A DNA stretch of 64,000 bases from Ruminococcus sp. AM22-13 (GTDB taxonomy: Bacteria; Bacillota; Clostridia; Lachnospirales; Lachnospiraceae), in contig NZ_QRIL01000004.1 in the NCBI RefSeq assembly GCF_003471165.1, positions 1 to 64,000 on the forward strand, given 5' to 3'. Made by a program: the position numbers and the translations under genes. The notes beneath the pieces are model-generated. The model was not told where the DNA came from and searched no databases. It was given only the letters and a program-made list of their open reading frames with translations. Positions 52,355 to 59,959 of this stretch are shown here, in pieces. Numbering within the stretch: position 1 is the stretch's first letter; the number at the start of each line of letters is the position of its first letter.

Positions 52355-54172
52355 TTATTCCATATCAATTTGTCTTCGCAAAAAAGTTCCTACCATACGG
52401 GAAAAATTGCTGATATTACGAATATAGGCAAAGTCTTTTCCATAGATTCTCTTTTCCACGGAGAGCTCTTCTTCATTCCCTACAAAAATACCAATTACGA
52501 AAATTCCCTGATTTCTGGCCCGACGCACCTCATAAGCAGTATCTTTCACAGCTCCTTCTCCGTCATAGATCTTGGGCTGGCGGGTTCCTGGTCGTTGTAT
52601 GCTCATATCACAGGGTTTTCCATCACTTAATACGATTAAAATCTTATTTTTTTCCGGTCGCTCCATGAGAGAGGAACAGACTGTTTTCAGTGCAAGCCCA
52701 TCTCTGTTATTGGCATACGCCCGAAATTGAAAGATTCTTTCATTTGTTTCCCTTGGATCTTCATAATCCCGAAATCTCTGAAGTACTGTATATCCCCAGA
52801 AAGCACAGTATCCTGTCACCCGATGAGGAATTCCTGCCTGGCTTAATGCTTCACTGATAATATATCCCTGCGCCGCTACCTGAGCCTGTCTGCCAGCTTG
52901 GGAACCACTGGAATCAATCAGGACGTCTATTACAAACTCAGAATCTTCTGCTCTCTTTTTTCTATTAAATAACTTGTCATCGTCTGTTCTTCCAATTTTC
53001 CATAACCTTTCAGGAACAAGCTGCCCTGCATCAGATCTGCTGACAGAATCATCCTTTCGGATTATAAATGCCCGTTTCAGTGACTCTGCCAACACAGAAA
53101 TATTTCTTTTGATGATCCAGTGATTATTTCCATAATAGGCTTTATTTTTTTCAAACTGCAGCTGAGAAAAACGGTATTGATTATTTTTTATGACAGGGTT
53201 CTGTAAAATTCCATCTGTAAGATACAGGATACAGTTTTTGTGGATTCCTGTACAAAATTTCCGGTTGATTCTGGCCTGCTCCGATTCACTCAGATACGAT
53301 TTCCCGTAATTCAGTTCCACATATTCCCGTATCCGTCGCACTGCCTGTGGATTTATATTCTCCGAGCTTTCCGGAACTTCTTCATTTTCCGGAGAGAAAT
53401 AAAATCTTTTTTTCTTTTTGTTTCTGATATCCAGACTCATCATCTTTTTTTTGAGATTAGAAAGATATTTTTGAATGATGTCTTCCATCTGTTCATCCGT
53501 CATGCATTCCTGCCACGCGTCATTGGCTAATGCCATATCCGGTAAATTCAGAATCTTCTCCAGATTTCCATTCCTTTTTTCAAAAGAGGGATCCAGAACA
53601 TGATTATAAATCTCATCTATCACGTTTATGACATCTTCCGTATTTTCCGCATCCTTCAGAGAAAGAATCTTGTACAATGCAATCTCTGCCTGTGGATCCA
53701 TTCCCTCATCGTCTGTGTTCTCCAGAACATGCCTTATATACAGAAGCCTAATCCTGTGAATCAGGTCTGTTCCAGCTTTGTCTGATACCTGCTCTTTCTC
53801 GGCCTTTTCCAATTCTCTGAACGCCTGTTCTCTGATTTCCTTTGTTCCCAAACGTTCTCGAATGATAAAACGCTCCACAGCAGCATCCATGCATAATCCA
53901 GCAAGAGGCAAAAGTATATCTTCTCCAGCAGAAAAATGTAATTTTTTCATCAAATACATGCCAAGTTTCTTCTGATCAAAATATCGTGCAAAGGCACCCT
54001 GCTTCACTGCCTCATATAGAACCGTTTGTTTTGAATAAACATATTTTTCTGTGTCCGGTTCAAATTCCATATCATAATCACCACTGACTGTCCAAAAAAG
54101 ATTTCTGATACGATTGCTGATCTCCAGACGATGTTCTTCCAGTTGTTTCGCCGGCCATCTGACATCCTCCAT
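52355..54172 (-). CDS. VWA-domain protein, CoxE/NorD-like partner of a MoxR ATPase
   Basis: A 605-residue cytoplasmic protein. The C-terminal 190 residues are a von Willebrand A domain with an intact MIDAS: DVLIDSSGSQAGRQAQVAAQ (DxSxS, near residue 418), the Thr/Asp loops around YANNRDGLALKTVCS, and ILIVLSDGKPCDMS. The preceding 400 residues are helical and charged and resemble the N-terminal parts of NorD/CobT-type proteins. MoxR-VWA pairs (NorQ/NorD, CbbQ/CbbO, CoxD/CoxE) remodel enzymes or insert metals; the upstream gene here is the cognate ATPase. Start ATG 54172 lies six bases after the stop of that gene, with GGGGGT nearby. Confidence 0.85.
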   Translation of the reverse strand: MEDVRWPAKQLEEHRLEISNRIRNLFWTVSGDYDMEFEPDTEKYVYSKQTVLYEAVKQGAFARYFDQKKLGMYLMKKLHFSAGEDILLPLAGLCMDAAVERFIIRERLGTKEIREQAFRELEKAEKEQVSDKAGTDLIHRIRLLYIRHVLENTDDEGMDPQAEIALYKILSLKDAENTEDVINVIDEIYNHVLDPSFEKRNGNLEKILNLPDMALANDAWQECMTDEQMEDIIQKYLSNLKKKMMSLDIRNKKKKRFYFSPENEEVPESSENINPQAVRRIREYVELNYGKSYLSESEQARINRKFCTGIHKNCILYLTDGILQNPVIKNNQYRFSQLQFEKNKAYYGNNHWIIKRNISVLAESLKRAFIIRKDDSVSRSDAGQLVPERLWKIGRTDDDKLFNRKKRAEDSEFVIDVLIDSSGSQAGRQAQVAAQGYIISEALSQAGIPHRVTGYCAFWGYTVLQRFRDYEDPRETNERIFQFRAYANNRDGLALKTVCSSLMERPEKNKILIVLSDGKPCDMSIQRPGTRQPKIYDGEGAVKDTAYEVRRARNQGIFVIGIFVGNEEELSVEKRIYGKDFAYIRNISNFSRMVGTFLRRQIDME

Positions 54173-54178
54173 ACAAGT

Positions 54179-55111
54179 TTACCCCCATATGTCTTTTCCG
54201 GTCCAGGAAGATGGGATTCTGGTAGAAACCACATCTTCTATGATCTCTTTTTCAAATACATCAAAACTTTTATTTATGATCCCCATCTGGATTGCATCAA
54301 TTGGAGAAAGTCCGCTTTTTGTTGCTTTTACAGCAGAAACCAGTCCTCTCAGGTCAAGAGATTTTGTTGAGATTTCTCCATGATAAGCTTTGATCTGCAA
54401 ATCCAGAAACAGTCCTGCAAAAGCTTTCAGTGCACTTTTTTCCCCATCTGGAAAATGTTGTCTTAATACAAAAAGGACACTATCCTCATCCATTTCAGGC
54501 ATATCAATTACCATAAACCTTGAAACCAATGCTTCATTTAGCTCTCTGGTACCTGCGTAGCCATAATTCATCGTGCCGATAAATCGTGTTGCCGGATGAA
54601 GTAAAATCCTGTTATATCCTGGAATATCGATTCTGCGCCGATGATCCAGTGTGGCATGCAGTACAGAAACCGCATCATTTTTTGCCATATTGATTTCGTC
54701 CAGGATTCCAAATCCTCCAAATTCCGCGCATTGGTAGATGGGGCCTTTCCGAAGGCGAACCTCATTATTTATAAAGGTATCCGTTCCAATCAGATCGGCA
54801 CTGTCTGTATTTACATGAAAAGAAATGTCGTATTCCGGTCTTCCGAATATCCATGCCAGTGTCTCACATAGTACATTTTTCCCTGTAGCTTTCGCACCGG
54901 AAAGTAACAGGTTATCTCCCTGAAGAAGCGCTGCTATTGACATTTCCAGAATCTTTTTCCCATAAAACAGGATATCCGGTTTTTCTACCCGTTCCTTTAC
55001 CTGATCCTCTACCTCATAACGCATGTGAAAATCTCTCAGTTCTCCAATTAGTTCCTGCGCTATCTTCTGGTCTTCTAAATATTTTTCTATTTCTGCCCAA
55101 TGATTTCTCAT
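54179..55111 (-). CDS. MoxR/CbbQ-type AAA+ ATPase
   Basis: A 310-residue AAA+ ATPase. The nucleotide loop is LLLSGAKATGKNVLCETLAW (residues about 68-87); the usual GKT/S end reads GKN. Walker B is FGILDEINMAKNDAV (near 135), sensor 1 RFIGTMNYGYAGTRELNEAL, and an Arg finger lies in EALVSRFMVIDMP. Domain size and NMAKNDAVSVLH are typical of the MoxR/CbbQ/NorQ clade, which works with a VWA protein to activate metalloenzymes. Such a partner gene follows directly. A CooC gene lies on each side of this pair, suggesting that the ATPase acts in nickel-site assembly. Confidence 0.88.
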   Translation of the reverse strand: MRNHWAEIEKYLEDQKIAQELIGELRDFHMRYEVEDQVKERVEKPDILFYGKKILEMSIAALLQGDNLLLSGAKATGKNVLCETLAWIFGRPEYDISFHVNTDSADLIGTDTFINNEVRLRKGPIYQCAEFGGFGILDEINMAKNDAVSVLHATLDHRRRIDIPGYNRILLHPATRFIGTMNYGYAGTRELNEALVSRFMVIDMPEMDEDSVLFVLRQHFPDGEKSALKAFAGLFLDLQIKAYHGEISTKSLDLRGLVSAVKATKSGLSPIDAIQMGIINKSFDVFEKEIIEDVVSTRIPSSWTGKDIWG

Positions 55112-55196
55112 GAAGATTTTCCTTTCTTTACAATTAGTTATGCCAAATCAGATAATATTTCTGTTTACTCAATCTTCAAACTTTCAATCCTCCAAC

Positions 55197-55967
55197 TCAC
55201 AATCCCAACTTCTTTACAATTTCTCCCAGTGCACTTCTTACAGGAGAATCTTTCGGAAGCTGTATGATCGGCTTTCCATCACAGTCATACTGATATACCT
55301 GGTCATCATGTGGCACAACCCCTAACAATTCCAGTCCCTGATTTCGAATTTCTTCCAGAGTTCCGGCATCCAGTTTTCCATCCGGAACACGATTCACGAT
55401 TAATCCAGTTTTCTGTGGTTTAAAGTTTAACTCCTTCATCAGCTTTGCAATACGTCCGGCTGCCTGAACACCTCTTCTGGAACAGTCACTTACAAGAATC
55501 GCAACTTCCATCATTGGCAGGATTCCTCTGCTGATATGTTCCATACCTGCTTCGTTATCAACCACAATATATGGATAATGACCTTGCAGTTTCTGAACCT
55601 GGGTCTGCACAAGACCATTTACAAAACAATAGCAGCCCTGTCCCTGGGTTCGCCCCATTACCATCAAATCATAATCGTCTTCTTCTGCAATTGCATCGGA
55701 AAGACGCATTTCCAGATAAGCCTGTTTTGTCATTCCTGCCGGAATCTGATATCGTGGATCAACTCCTGCACGTTCAATCTCTTCTCTCAGTTCTCCGAGT
55801 GTAATCTCCGGTTCAACGCCGAGCACTTCATTCAAATTCGCATTTGCATCTGCATCTACAGCTAAAACCGGATGTTTTCTATTTTCACATAAATATTGAA
55901 TTAACAATCCACAAAGGGTTGTTTTCCCTACGCCACCTTTTCCTGATACTGCAATTACATGTCCCAT
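55197..55967 (-). CDS. cooC: CooC-type nickel-insertion ATPase, copy 2
   Basis: A 256-residue paralogue of the ATPase at 51372. Walker A VIAVSGKGGVGKTTLCGLL (residues 9-17), AVDADANANLNEVLG as switch I, the CxC motif TQGQGCYCFVNG (Cys112 and Cys114), and VVDNEAGMEHISRGI. This matches CooC/AcsF proteins, which load nickel into CO dehydrogenase or acetyl-CoA synthase. It is the first gene of the minus-strand run and is divergent from a TetR gene; their 168-bp gap contains the shared dyad module. AGGAGGAAAA precedes the ATG. CooC and AcsF types cannot be told apart from sequence alone. Confidence 0.88.
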   Translation of the reverse strand: MGHVIAVSGKGGVGKTTLCGLLIQYLCENRKHPVLAVDADANANLNEVLGVEPEITLGELREEIERAGVDPRYQIPAGMTKQAYLEMRLSDAIAEEDDYDLMVMGRTQGQGCYCFVNGLVQTQVQKLQGHYPYIVVDNEAGMEHISRGILPMMEVAILVSDCSRRGVQAAGRIAKLMKELNFKPQKTGLIVNRVPDGKLDAGTLEEIRNQGLELLGVVPHDDQVYQYDCDGKPIIQLPKDSPVRSALGEIVKKLGL

Positions 55968-55997
55968 GTTTTTCCTCCTAAAATTCTGAACAATCTG

Positions 55998-56026
55998 TTG
56001 ACTTTTTCTTTAAACCTCATTATAGT
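55998..56026 (+). promoter_or_regulatory. Promoter of the TetR gene, shared-module copy A
   Basis: TTGACT, 17 bases, TATAGT. On the opposite strand a TATAAT box (56019-56024) and a TTGTAA box (56041-56046), 16 bases apart, give a divergent promoter for the CooC operon, so the two -10 boxes overlap. Confidence 0.75.
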
Positions 56027-56046
56027 TGTTACTATATAAATTACAA
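56026..56046. promoter_or_regulatory. Shared dyad, copy A (TTGTTA-N9-TTACAA)
   Basis: Half-sites TTGTTA and TTACAA with a nine-base spacer, identical in spacing and position to 41505-41525 and 57766-57786. It covers the divergent -10/-35 region and could shut off both genes. Confidence 0.65.
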
Positions 56047-56074
56047 TAATCAATCTGTGAGATTTGTATGGTTA

Positions 56075-56100
56075 CTCAACACATCAGAAAAATTGTTGAG
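56075..56100 (+). promoter_or_regulatory. Leader inverted repeat CTCAACA-N12-TGTTGAG, copy A
   Basis: Seven-bp perfect arms in the leader between the TetR promoter and its ATG at 56136. The same repeat occurs before the Rrf2 gene (57813-57843), where the arms extend to nine bases. It may be an operator or an RNA stem. Confidence 0.55.
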
Positions 56101-56135
56101 AAATCATATGCTACTAACTAATACAGGAGTATATA

Positions 56136-56783
56136 ATGTCAGAAAAAACGCGAAAACAAGATCGCCGTACCCGCTATACCAGGCAGACCATAAAAGATAC
56201 GTTCTTAGAATTGTTAAATCAGAAAAGTTTCACGAAAATTACAGTTACAGAGATCTGCAAAAATGCTGAAATCAACCGTGGCACTTTTTATCTTCATTAC
56301 TACGATATCCATGATGTATTATCAGATATTTTTAATGATATGACTCAGGATATGTTAACAACTGTAGATCATTTATTCTGTCTAAATCAAAAAAGCTGTT
56401 CCTATCCGTTCTGTCAGAAAATACAGATGGAATCACAATACAGGGCACTGTTTCTGGATGATGCAATTGCCCCTATTCTTCTGGAAAAAATAGCAGAAAA
56501 TACAAAAGAAGGCTATGTGACCTGGCTTATGTCACACAGCCTCCTGACCTTTGAACAGGCAGAATCGGTTTTTTATTTTCAAATGAATGGCTGCCTTTCC
56601 ATCAACAGACTGATGCTCCGCAATCACTGTAATGACTGGAAACAGATTCAGACAGTAATCGACAAATTTATCAAAGCCGGGCTGGAAAGTTTTCTGATTC
56701 ATGATCAGAGAGAAGAAAAGGCTTCCGATAATTTTTGCAGTAAAATTTCTCCAACTGTTACCGCATCTTCTACACTCAGATAA
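56136..56783 (+). CDS. TetR/AcrR-family transcriptional regulator
   Basis: A 215-residue regulator. The N-terminal helix-turn-helix reads TIKDTFLELLNQKSFTKITVTEICKNAEINRGTFYLHYYDIHDVL, the canonical TetR pattern. The ligand domain is helical (from FNDMTQDMLTTVDHLFCLN), with a Firmicute-type C-terminal region (YVTWLMSHSLLTFEQAESVFYFQMNGCLSI). CAGGAG precedes the ATG. The last 26 codons overlap the end of the convergent DUF3786 gene and are low in conservation in appearance. It is divergent from cooC copy 2, which it may regulate through the dyad module or the leader repeat. Confidence 0.9.
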   Translation: MSEKTRKQDRRTRYTRQTIKDTFLELLNQKSFTKITVTEICKNAEINRGTFYLHYYDIHDVLSDIFNDMTQDMLTTVDHLFCLNQKSCSYPFCQKIQMESQYRALFLDDAIAPILLEKIAENTKEGYVTWLMSHSLLTFEQAESVFYFQMNGCLSINRLMLRNHCNDWKQIQTVIDKFIKAGLESFLIHDQREEKASDNFCSKISPTVTASSTLR

Positions 56784-57331
56784 TGATCGGCATGATCCTG
56801 AAGAAATATTTTGCCAGATGCAGGAAATTCTTCATCTGCAAACCATATCTTTAAAGTTACCGGATATCTTGGCAGAACTGGAAAAACAGCACACAGATCC
56901 GCCTTTGTTTCTGTGAATTCTGCACCTAGGTTTTTACATGCTTTCTGAATTTTCTCAGGATCTTTATCCTGCAAAAGCTTTTCCAGTTTCTGCTCTGCAG
57001 TCCGGTCAAACTTGGTTCCCCGAATCAATCCATCTTTCAGGTTACCAAAAGTAATGAGCTTCTGTGAACCTTCTGTTCCATCAGCCATATCCAGATAATG
57101 CAGCAATGTCAGATAATGCCATTCATCCATATCTGAGTTAATATAAAACTCAGGAAGTTGAATTTCAATCACTTCATGAAAACTCTGTACCTCAAGCATA
57201 TTTCGACTGCTATGAAAAACAGCCCCACTTTTTGCAGCAATCTCCTCTCCAGAACGATTTTGTAACCGTTTTACTGCTGCCAGCAGCATTTCCTGAAATG
57301 CACGATTTTCTGTTTGATTTTTGTATTCCAT
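56705..57331 (-). CDS. DUF3786-family protein
   Basis: A 208-residue soluble protein. The family pattern is visible: IEIQLPEFYINSDMDEWHYLTLLHYLDMADG, then LITFGNLKDGLIRGTKFDR and the end VTLKIWFADEEFPASGKIFLQDHADHYLSVEDAVTVGEIL. As I recall, DUF3786 occurs mainly in anaerobes with CO dehydrogenase/acetyl-CoA synthase or corrinoid metabolism, which fits the CooC ATPases two genes away; its biochemical role is not known to me. CAAAGGAG precedes the ATG. It overlaps the TetR gene tail-to-tail by 79 bases. Confidence 0.85.
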   Translation of the reverse strand: MEYKNQTENRAFQEMLLAAVKRLQNRSGEEIAAKSGAVFHSSRNMLEVQSFHEVIEIQLPEFYINSDMDEWHYLTLLHYLDMADGTEGSQKLITFGNLKDGLIRGTKFDRTAEQKLEKLLQDKDPEKIQKACKNLGAEFTETKADLCAVFPVLPRYPVTLKIWFADEEFPASGKIFLQDHADHYLSVEDAVTVGEILLQKLSEAFSSL

Positions 57332-57371
57332 AACTTCTCCTTTGCGAACATTTTATCGCATCATATAATAA

Positions 57372-57704
57372 TCAATGTTTATGCAAGAATTTGGGTGGTT
57401 TCATAAATCTGGCTTTGTCCGGATTCTCTTTCATCCATTCCCGGGCAAAATCCATTACCTCAGTCATAGTTTCATAATCTTTTCCACAAAAACAGCAACT
57501 TGGGCATGTTGGACATGGCCATCCCTTATTTTTGAATCTGCATGCGTCTAAATGTCGGTATGCTCTTAATAAATTTGCTTCATATTCTTCTTTAGACTGT
57601 GAAGCTTCCCTGTTTTCACGATAATAAAGGTGATACATTTTTTTAGTCATATGTTTTTTGATTCTGGTATATAAATTTCCTTTTAATTTGTCCACAATCA
57701 GCAT
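57372..57704 (-). CDS. Cys-rich protein, nitrous-oxide-stimulated-promoter-like
   Basis: A 110-residue protein. Start ATG 57704 (MLIVDKLKG) is preferred as GGAGGATT lies ten bases upstream; a TTG three codons before it is too close. The centre has a dense cysteine set (HLDACRFKNKGWPCPTCPSCCFCGKDY), suggesting a zinc or iron-sulfur site, followed by an amphipathic helix (ETMTEVMDFAREWM). The layout resembles the family annotated as nitrous oxide-stimulated promoter, where a CRFG...CxxCPxxC pattern precedes an IRxVMR helix. I regard that link as moderate. It is divergent from the Rrf2 gene across copy B of the dyad module. Confidence 0.75.
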   Translation of the reverse strand: MLIVDKLKGNLYTRIKKHMTKKMYHLYYRENREASQSKEEYEANLLRAYRHLDACRFKNKGWPCPTCPSCCFCGKDYETMTEVMDFAREWMKENPDKARFMKPPKFLHKH

Positions 57705-57737
57705 ATTATACAATCCTCCGTAAGTTTTATTACTATG

Positions 57738-57766
57738 TTGACTTTTCCTTTAAATTTCATTATAGT
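57738..57766 (+). promoter_or_regulatory. Promoter of the Rrf2 gene, shared-module copy B
   Basis: TTGACT, 17 bases, TATAGT, almost identical to 55998-56026. On the opposite strand TTGTAA, 16 bases, TATAAT reads toward the Cys-rich gene. Confidence 0.75.
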
Positions 57767-57786
57767 TGTAATTATATTATTTACAA
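57766..57786. promoter_or_regulatory. Shared dyad, copy B (TTGTAA-N9-TTACAA)
   Basis: The most symmetric of the three copies: perfect 6-bp arms and a nine-base A+T spacer. It overlaps the -10 of the Rrf2 promoter, the typical position for autorepression by an Rrf2 protein. Confidence 0.68.
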
Positions 57787-57812
57787 TCATCAAAATAAAA
57801 AATATGTACAGT

Positions 57813-57843
57813 TTCTCAACACATTAAAAAGAGCTGTTGAGAA
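57813..57843 (+). promoter_or_regulatory. Leader inverted repeat TTCTCAACA-N13-TGTTGAGAA, copy B
   Basis: Perfect nine-bp arms in the long leader before the Rrf2 start at 57933; also found at 56075-56100. Stability and position suit either a DNA operator or an mRNA hairpin. Confidence 0.6.
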
Positions 57844-57932
57844 CTTGGGATGTTTTTGACAAACCAGAAATATTTTCGCCTCAAAAACGTGAAACCAAAA
57901 TCATTATATCATACTACAAGGAGTTTCTTATC

Positions 57933-58382
57933 ATGAAATACTCAACGAAATTAAGCGATACTGTTCATGTGATGGTTCTGATTGCTATCAACCAGGAAAA
58001 ATCTCTCTCCAGCGCCTCAATTGCAGAAAGTGTCCATACAAATCCCGGCTTTGTACGCCAGCTTATGTTAAAACTAAAAAAAGCGAAACTTATGACCAGT
58101 GTAGCCGGACATGCCCGTCCTTCTCTTTCAAAACCAGCAGATCAGATTACATTGCTGGATATTTATAAAGCAGTTGAAGGTGATAAACCATTGCTTCATT
58201 TAGATACTCATACCAATCCAGAATGTGGCGTTGGCATTAACATTCAGTTATCTTTGCAGGGATTTTATAATGAAATTCAAAAGACTGCCGAAGAAAAAAT
58301 GAATACGATTACTTTACAGGATATCATAGATATCTACTATCAGCGGATATCTATAGAAAACAACTTACAAAATATCATTTAA
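57933..58382 (+). CDS. Rrf2-family transcriptional regulator
   Basis: A 149-residue regulator starting MKYSTKLSDTVHVMVLI (ATG 57933, with AAGGAG upstream; the frame is open to 57837 but lacks a site there). The winged helix reads ASIAESVHTNPGFVRQLMLKLKKAKLM with the wing around SVAGHARPSLSKPADQ. Only one cysteine remains of the cluster site seen in IscR/NsrR (NPECGVG), so it is nearer to the YwnA-like, cluster-free branch. A truncated paralogue lies at 41538-41807. It probably represses itself and divergent genes through the TTGTnA-N9-TTACA dyad. Ends with dimer helix LQDIIDIYYQ. Confidence 0.92.
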   Translation: MKYSTKLSDTVHVMVLIAINQEKSLSSASIAESVHTNPGFVRQLMLKLKKAKLMTSVAGHARPSLSKPADQITLLDIYKAVEGDKPLLHLDTHTNPECGVGINIQLSLQGFYNEIQKTAEEKMNTITLQDIIDIYYQRISIENNLQNII

Positions 58383-58397
58383 CAGGAGAACATTTTC

Positions 58398-58526
58398 ATG
58401 TACCTTCAGCAAATACGAAATGCCACCATTTTTTTATATTATGGTGGAAAAACATTTTTAATTGATCCTATATTAGCTCCAAAAGGAAGCTGGCCTCCAC
58501 GAGTCATCAAAGCAATGGCAGATTGA
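58398..58526 (+). pseudogene. N-terminal fragment of an MBL-fold metallo-hydrolase
   Basis: Encodes 42 residues, MYLQQIRNATIFLYYGGKTF and then LIDPILAPKGSWPP, after which the frame ends in RVIKAMAD and a TGA. The beginning matches beta-lactamase-fold hydrolases of about 250 residues (the LIDP strand precedes the HxHxDH zinc site, which is absent). A CAGGAG site lies before the ATG, 15 bases after the Rrf2 stop, so the two were once an operon. A truncated relic. Confidence 0.7.
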
Positions 58527-58549
58527 AAATATTTCCAATTAACCTTTCA

Positions 58550-58594
58550 AAGCCGATATTTTATTCCTGTTTTACTGAAATAAAATATCGGCTT
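58550..58594 (+). terminator. Terminator of the Rrf2 operon
   Basis: AAGCCGATATTTTA and TAAAATATCGGCTT form perfect 14-bp arms around a 17-base loop, followed by a T-rich stretch. Confidence 0.88.
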
Positions 58595-58873
58595 CTATTA
58601 TTTCAACCTGCTATCCAAATGGATGAATTCTATGAGACATTTTCAAATATCGGTAAGCTGAATGTACAGTTGGAATAGCAACTATTAACGAACCTTGACA
58701 ACCTAATAACTGCTTAGAACTTTGCCAGAGGGATTTTATACCCTTTTGACAGGTTAATTGAGTGATGTTATAGCTGCATGGATCAATTTTTAGATTCATG
58801 GTACAGTTATCAGTTCAGATACTGTTCCGTGAATAATTCAGGTTTAAGTTCTTTTTTTGACATTTTCACGGAT
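58595..58873. other. Gene-free interval before the MacB-like gene end
   Basis: About 280 bases with no supported gene on either strand. A 62-codon minus-strand ORF at 58611-58799 has no ribosome site or family signature. No clear terminator for the operon at 58874-64000 was recognised here. Confidence 0.45.
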
Positions 58874-59959
58874 TTAATTCTGCTCCACTGGAAAATCCTT
58901 CCCTCGCCTTCCTCTGTCAGAGATTCTGTCATATCCCTTTTCATATACTTTCCACAACAAATACAGAAAACAGGAACCCCCTCCTGCACAAACCGTTTTC
59001 CCGCCAAGAATCATACCTTCCGTCTGGGATACCGTCTTCGGAAGCATCAGATACAGCTTAAATTCTGCCACAGCCTGATCCACCTTTTCTTTCCAGAACC
59101 CAAAGTCAGACCACCTTGACGGAATCCATCCCTCCGGCCAGGTCAGATGTGTAAAAAGAAGCCAGACCACCGTCCCTGCCATTACACTATACAGCAGGTT
59201 GCAGAACCAGTACTCTGCATCTTTCACTGTATAGTTCTTTTTTTCTCTGCTTATTTCCGTCCACAGACTGCCAGAAAGAACCGCCGGAAGCAGCAGTAAT
59301 GCCGCCAGTCCTGCATTTTTCGGTAAAGTCGAGGATACCACAGTTCCCTGAAGTCCGTATTTCATCAGAAATCCGTTCACTGTACTTTCTTCGGTTTCTC
59401 CATTTCTCCTTCTGATAAACAAACGATTATAAAAAAGTTCCGTCTCGGTATCATCCGCAGAAGCCGCCCCGAAAACCAGAATTTTCTGCCCCCAGTCCGC
59501 AACTTTCCTGACAGTATAAGTACGTCCCTGAAACAGAATCTGACCACCCGGAACCTTATTGCCAAAGAGCTCCCAGGCAGTTGCACCATCAATCACGCAG
59601 CCATCCGGATCACCTTCTGTCAGAGCTGCTGCCTGCCAGTCATACCCTGCGGGATTTCCCTTAAGATAAACAGTCATCGCCTGTGCCTGCCGGTTTCCTT
59701 CTTTCGCAGAAATCTCCCTCAACCCTGCATCTGCATAAAAACATACATCATAAGGCTTCTCACTTTTTCTTTCCTGCTTCAGGATATTTTCTGCTCCTTT
59801 CCTGTCAGGATAAGCTGCGGACAGAAACACCGATACTGCTGTATCATTTCTGATCTGCACATAATTATAGACTCCCAGAAAATAAATATAGAAAATAATC
59901 AGCCACACAGTCAGAGTACCGGCTTTCCTTAAAAAGGCACTCTGACTTCTGACACTCAT
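58874..59959 (-). CDS. MacB-like membrane protein (periplasmic core domain)
   Basis: A 361-residue membrane protein. One N-terminal helix (TLTVWLIIFYIYFLGVY, residues about 15-32) is followed by an exterior domain of about 190 residues that resembles the MacB/FtsX periplasmic core, with ALTEGDPDGCVIDGATAWELFGNKVPGGQILFQGRTYTVRKVADW typical of that group. Three more helices close it (LAALLLLPAVLSG, LYSVMAGTVVWLLF, and near CAGGGSCFLYLL). The full FtsX helix bundle is not clear, so it may be an unusual permease. The ATG overlaps the adaptor gene's stop by four bases (ATGA); its ribosome site GGAGGA lies almost on the start. Confidence 0.75.
   Translation of the reverse strand: MSVRSQSAFLRKAGTLTVWLIIFYIYFLGVYNYVQIRNDTAVSVFLSAAYPDRKGAENILKQERKSEKPYDVCFYADAGLREISAKEGNRQAQAMTVYLKGNPAGYDWQAAALTEGDPDGCVIDGATAWELFGNKVPGGQILFQGRTYTVRKVADWGQKILVFGAASADDTETELFYNRLFIRRRNGETEESTVNGFLMKYGLQGTVVSSTLPKNAGLAALLLLPAVLSGSLWTEISREKKNYTVKDAEYWFCNLLYSVMAGTVVWLLFTHLTWPEGWIPSRWSDFGFWKEKVDQAVAEFKLYLMLPKTVSQTEGMILGGKTVCAGGGSCFLYLLWKVYEKGYDRISDRGRRGKDFPVEQN

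Noticed and set aside
51372..55967. Reading the CooC ATPases as ParA plasmid-partition or nitrogenase NifH proteins
   Set aside because: Both have the CooC CxC motif at the expected position, no partner ParB or NifDK gene is near, and the neighbours are MoxR/VWA proteins.
58611..58799. 62-codon minus-strand ORF
   Set aside because: No ribosome site, no similarity I can recognise, and located between a terminator and an operon end.
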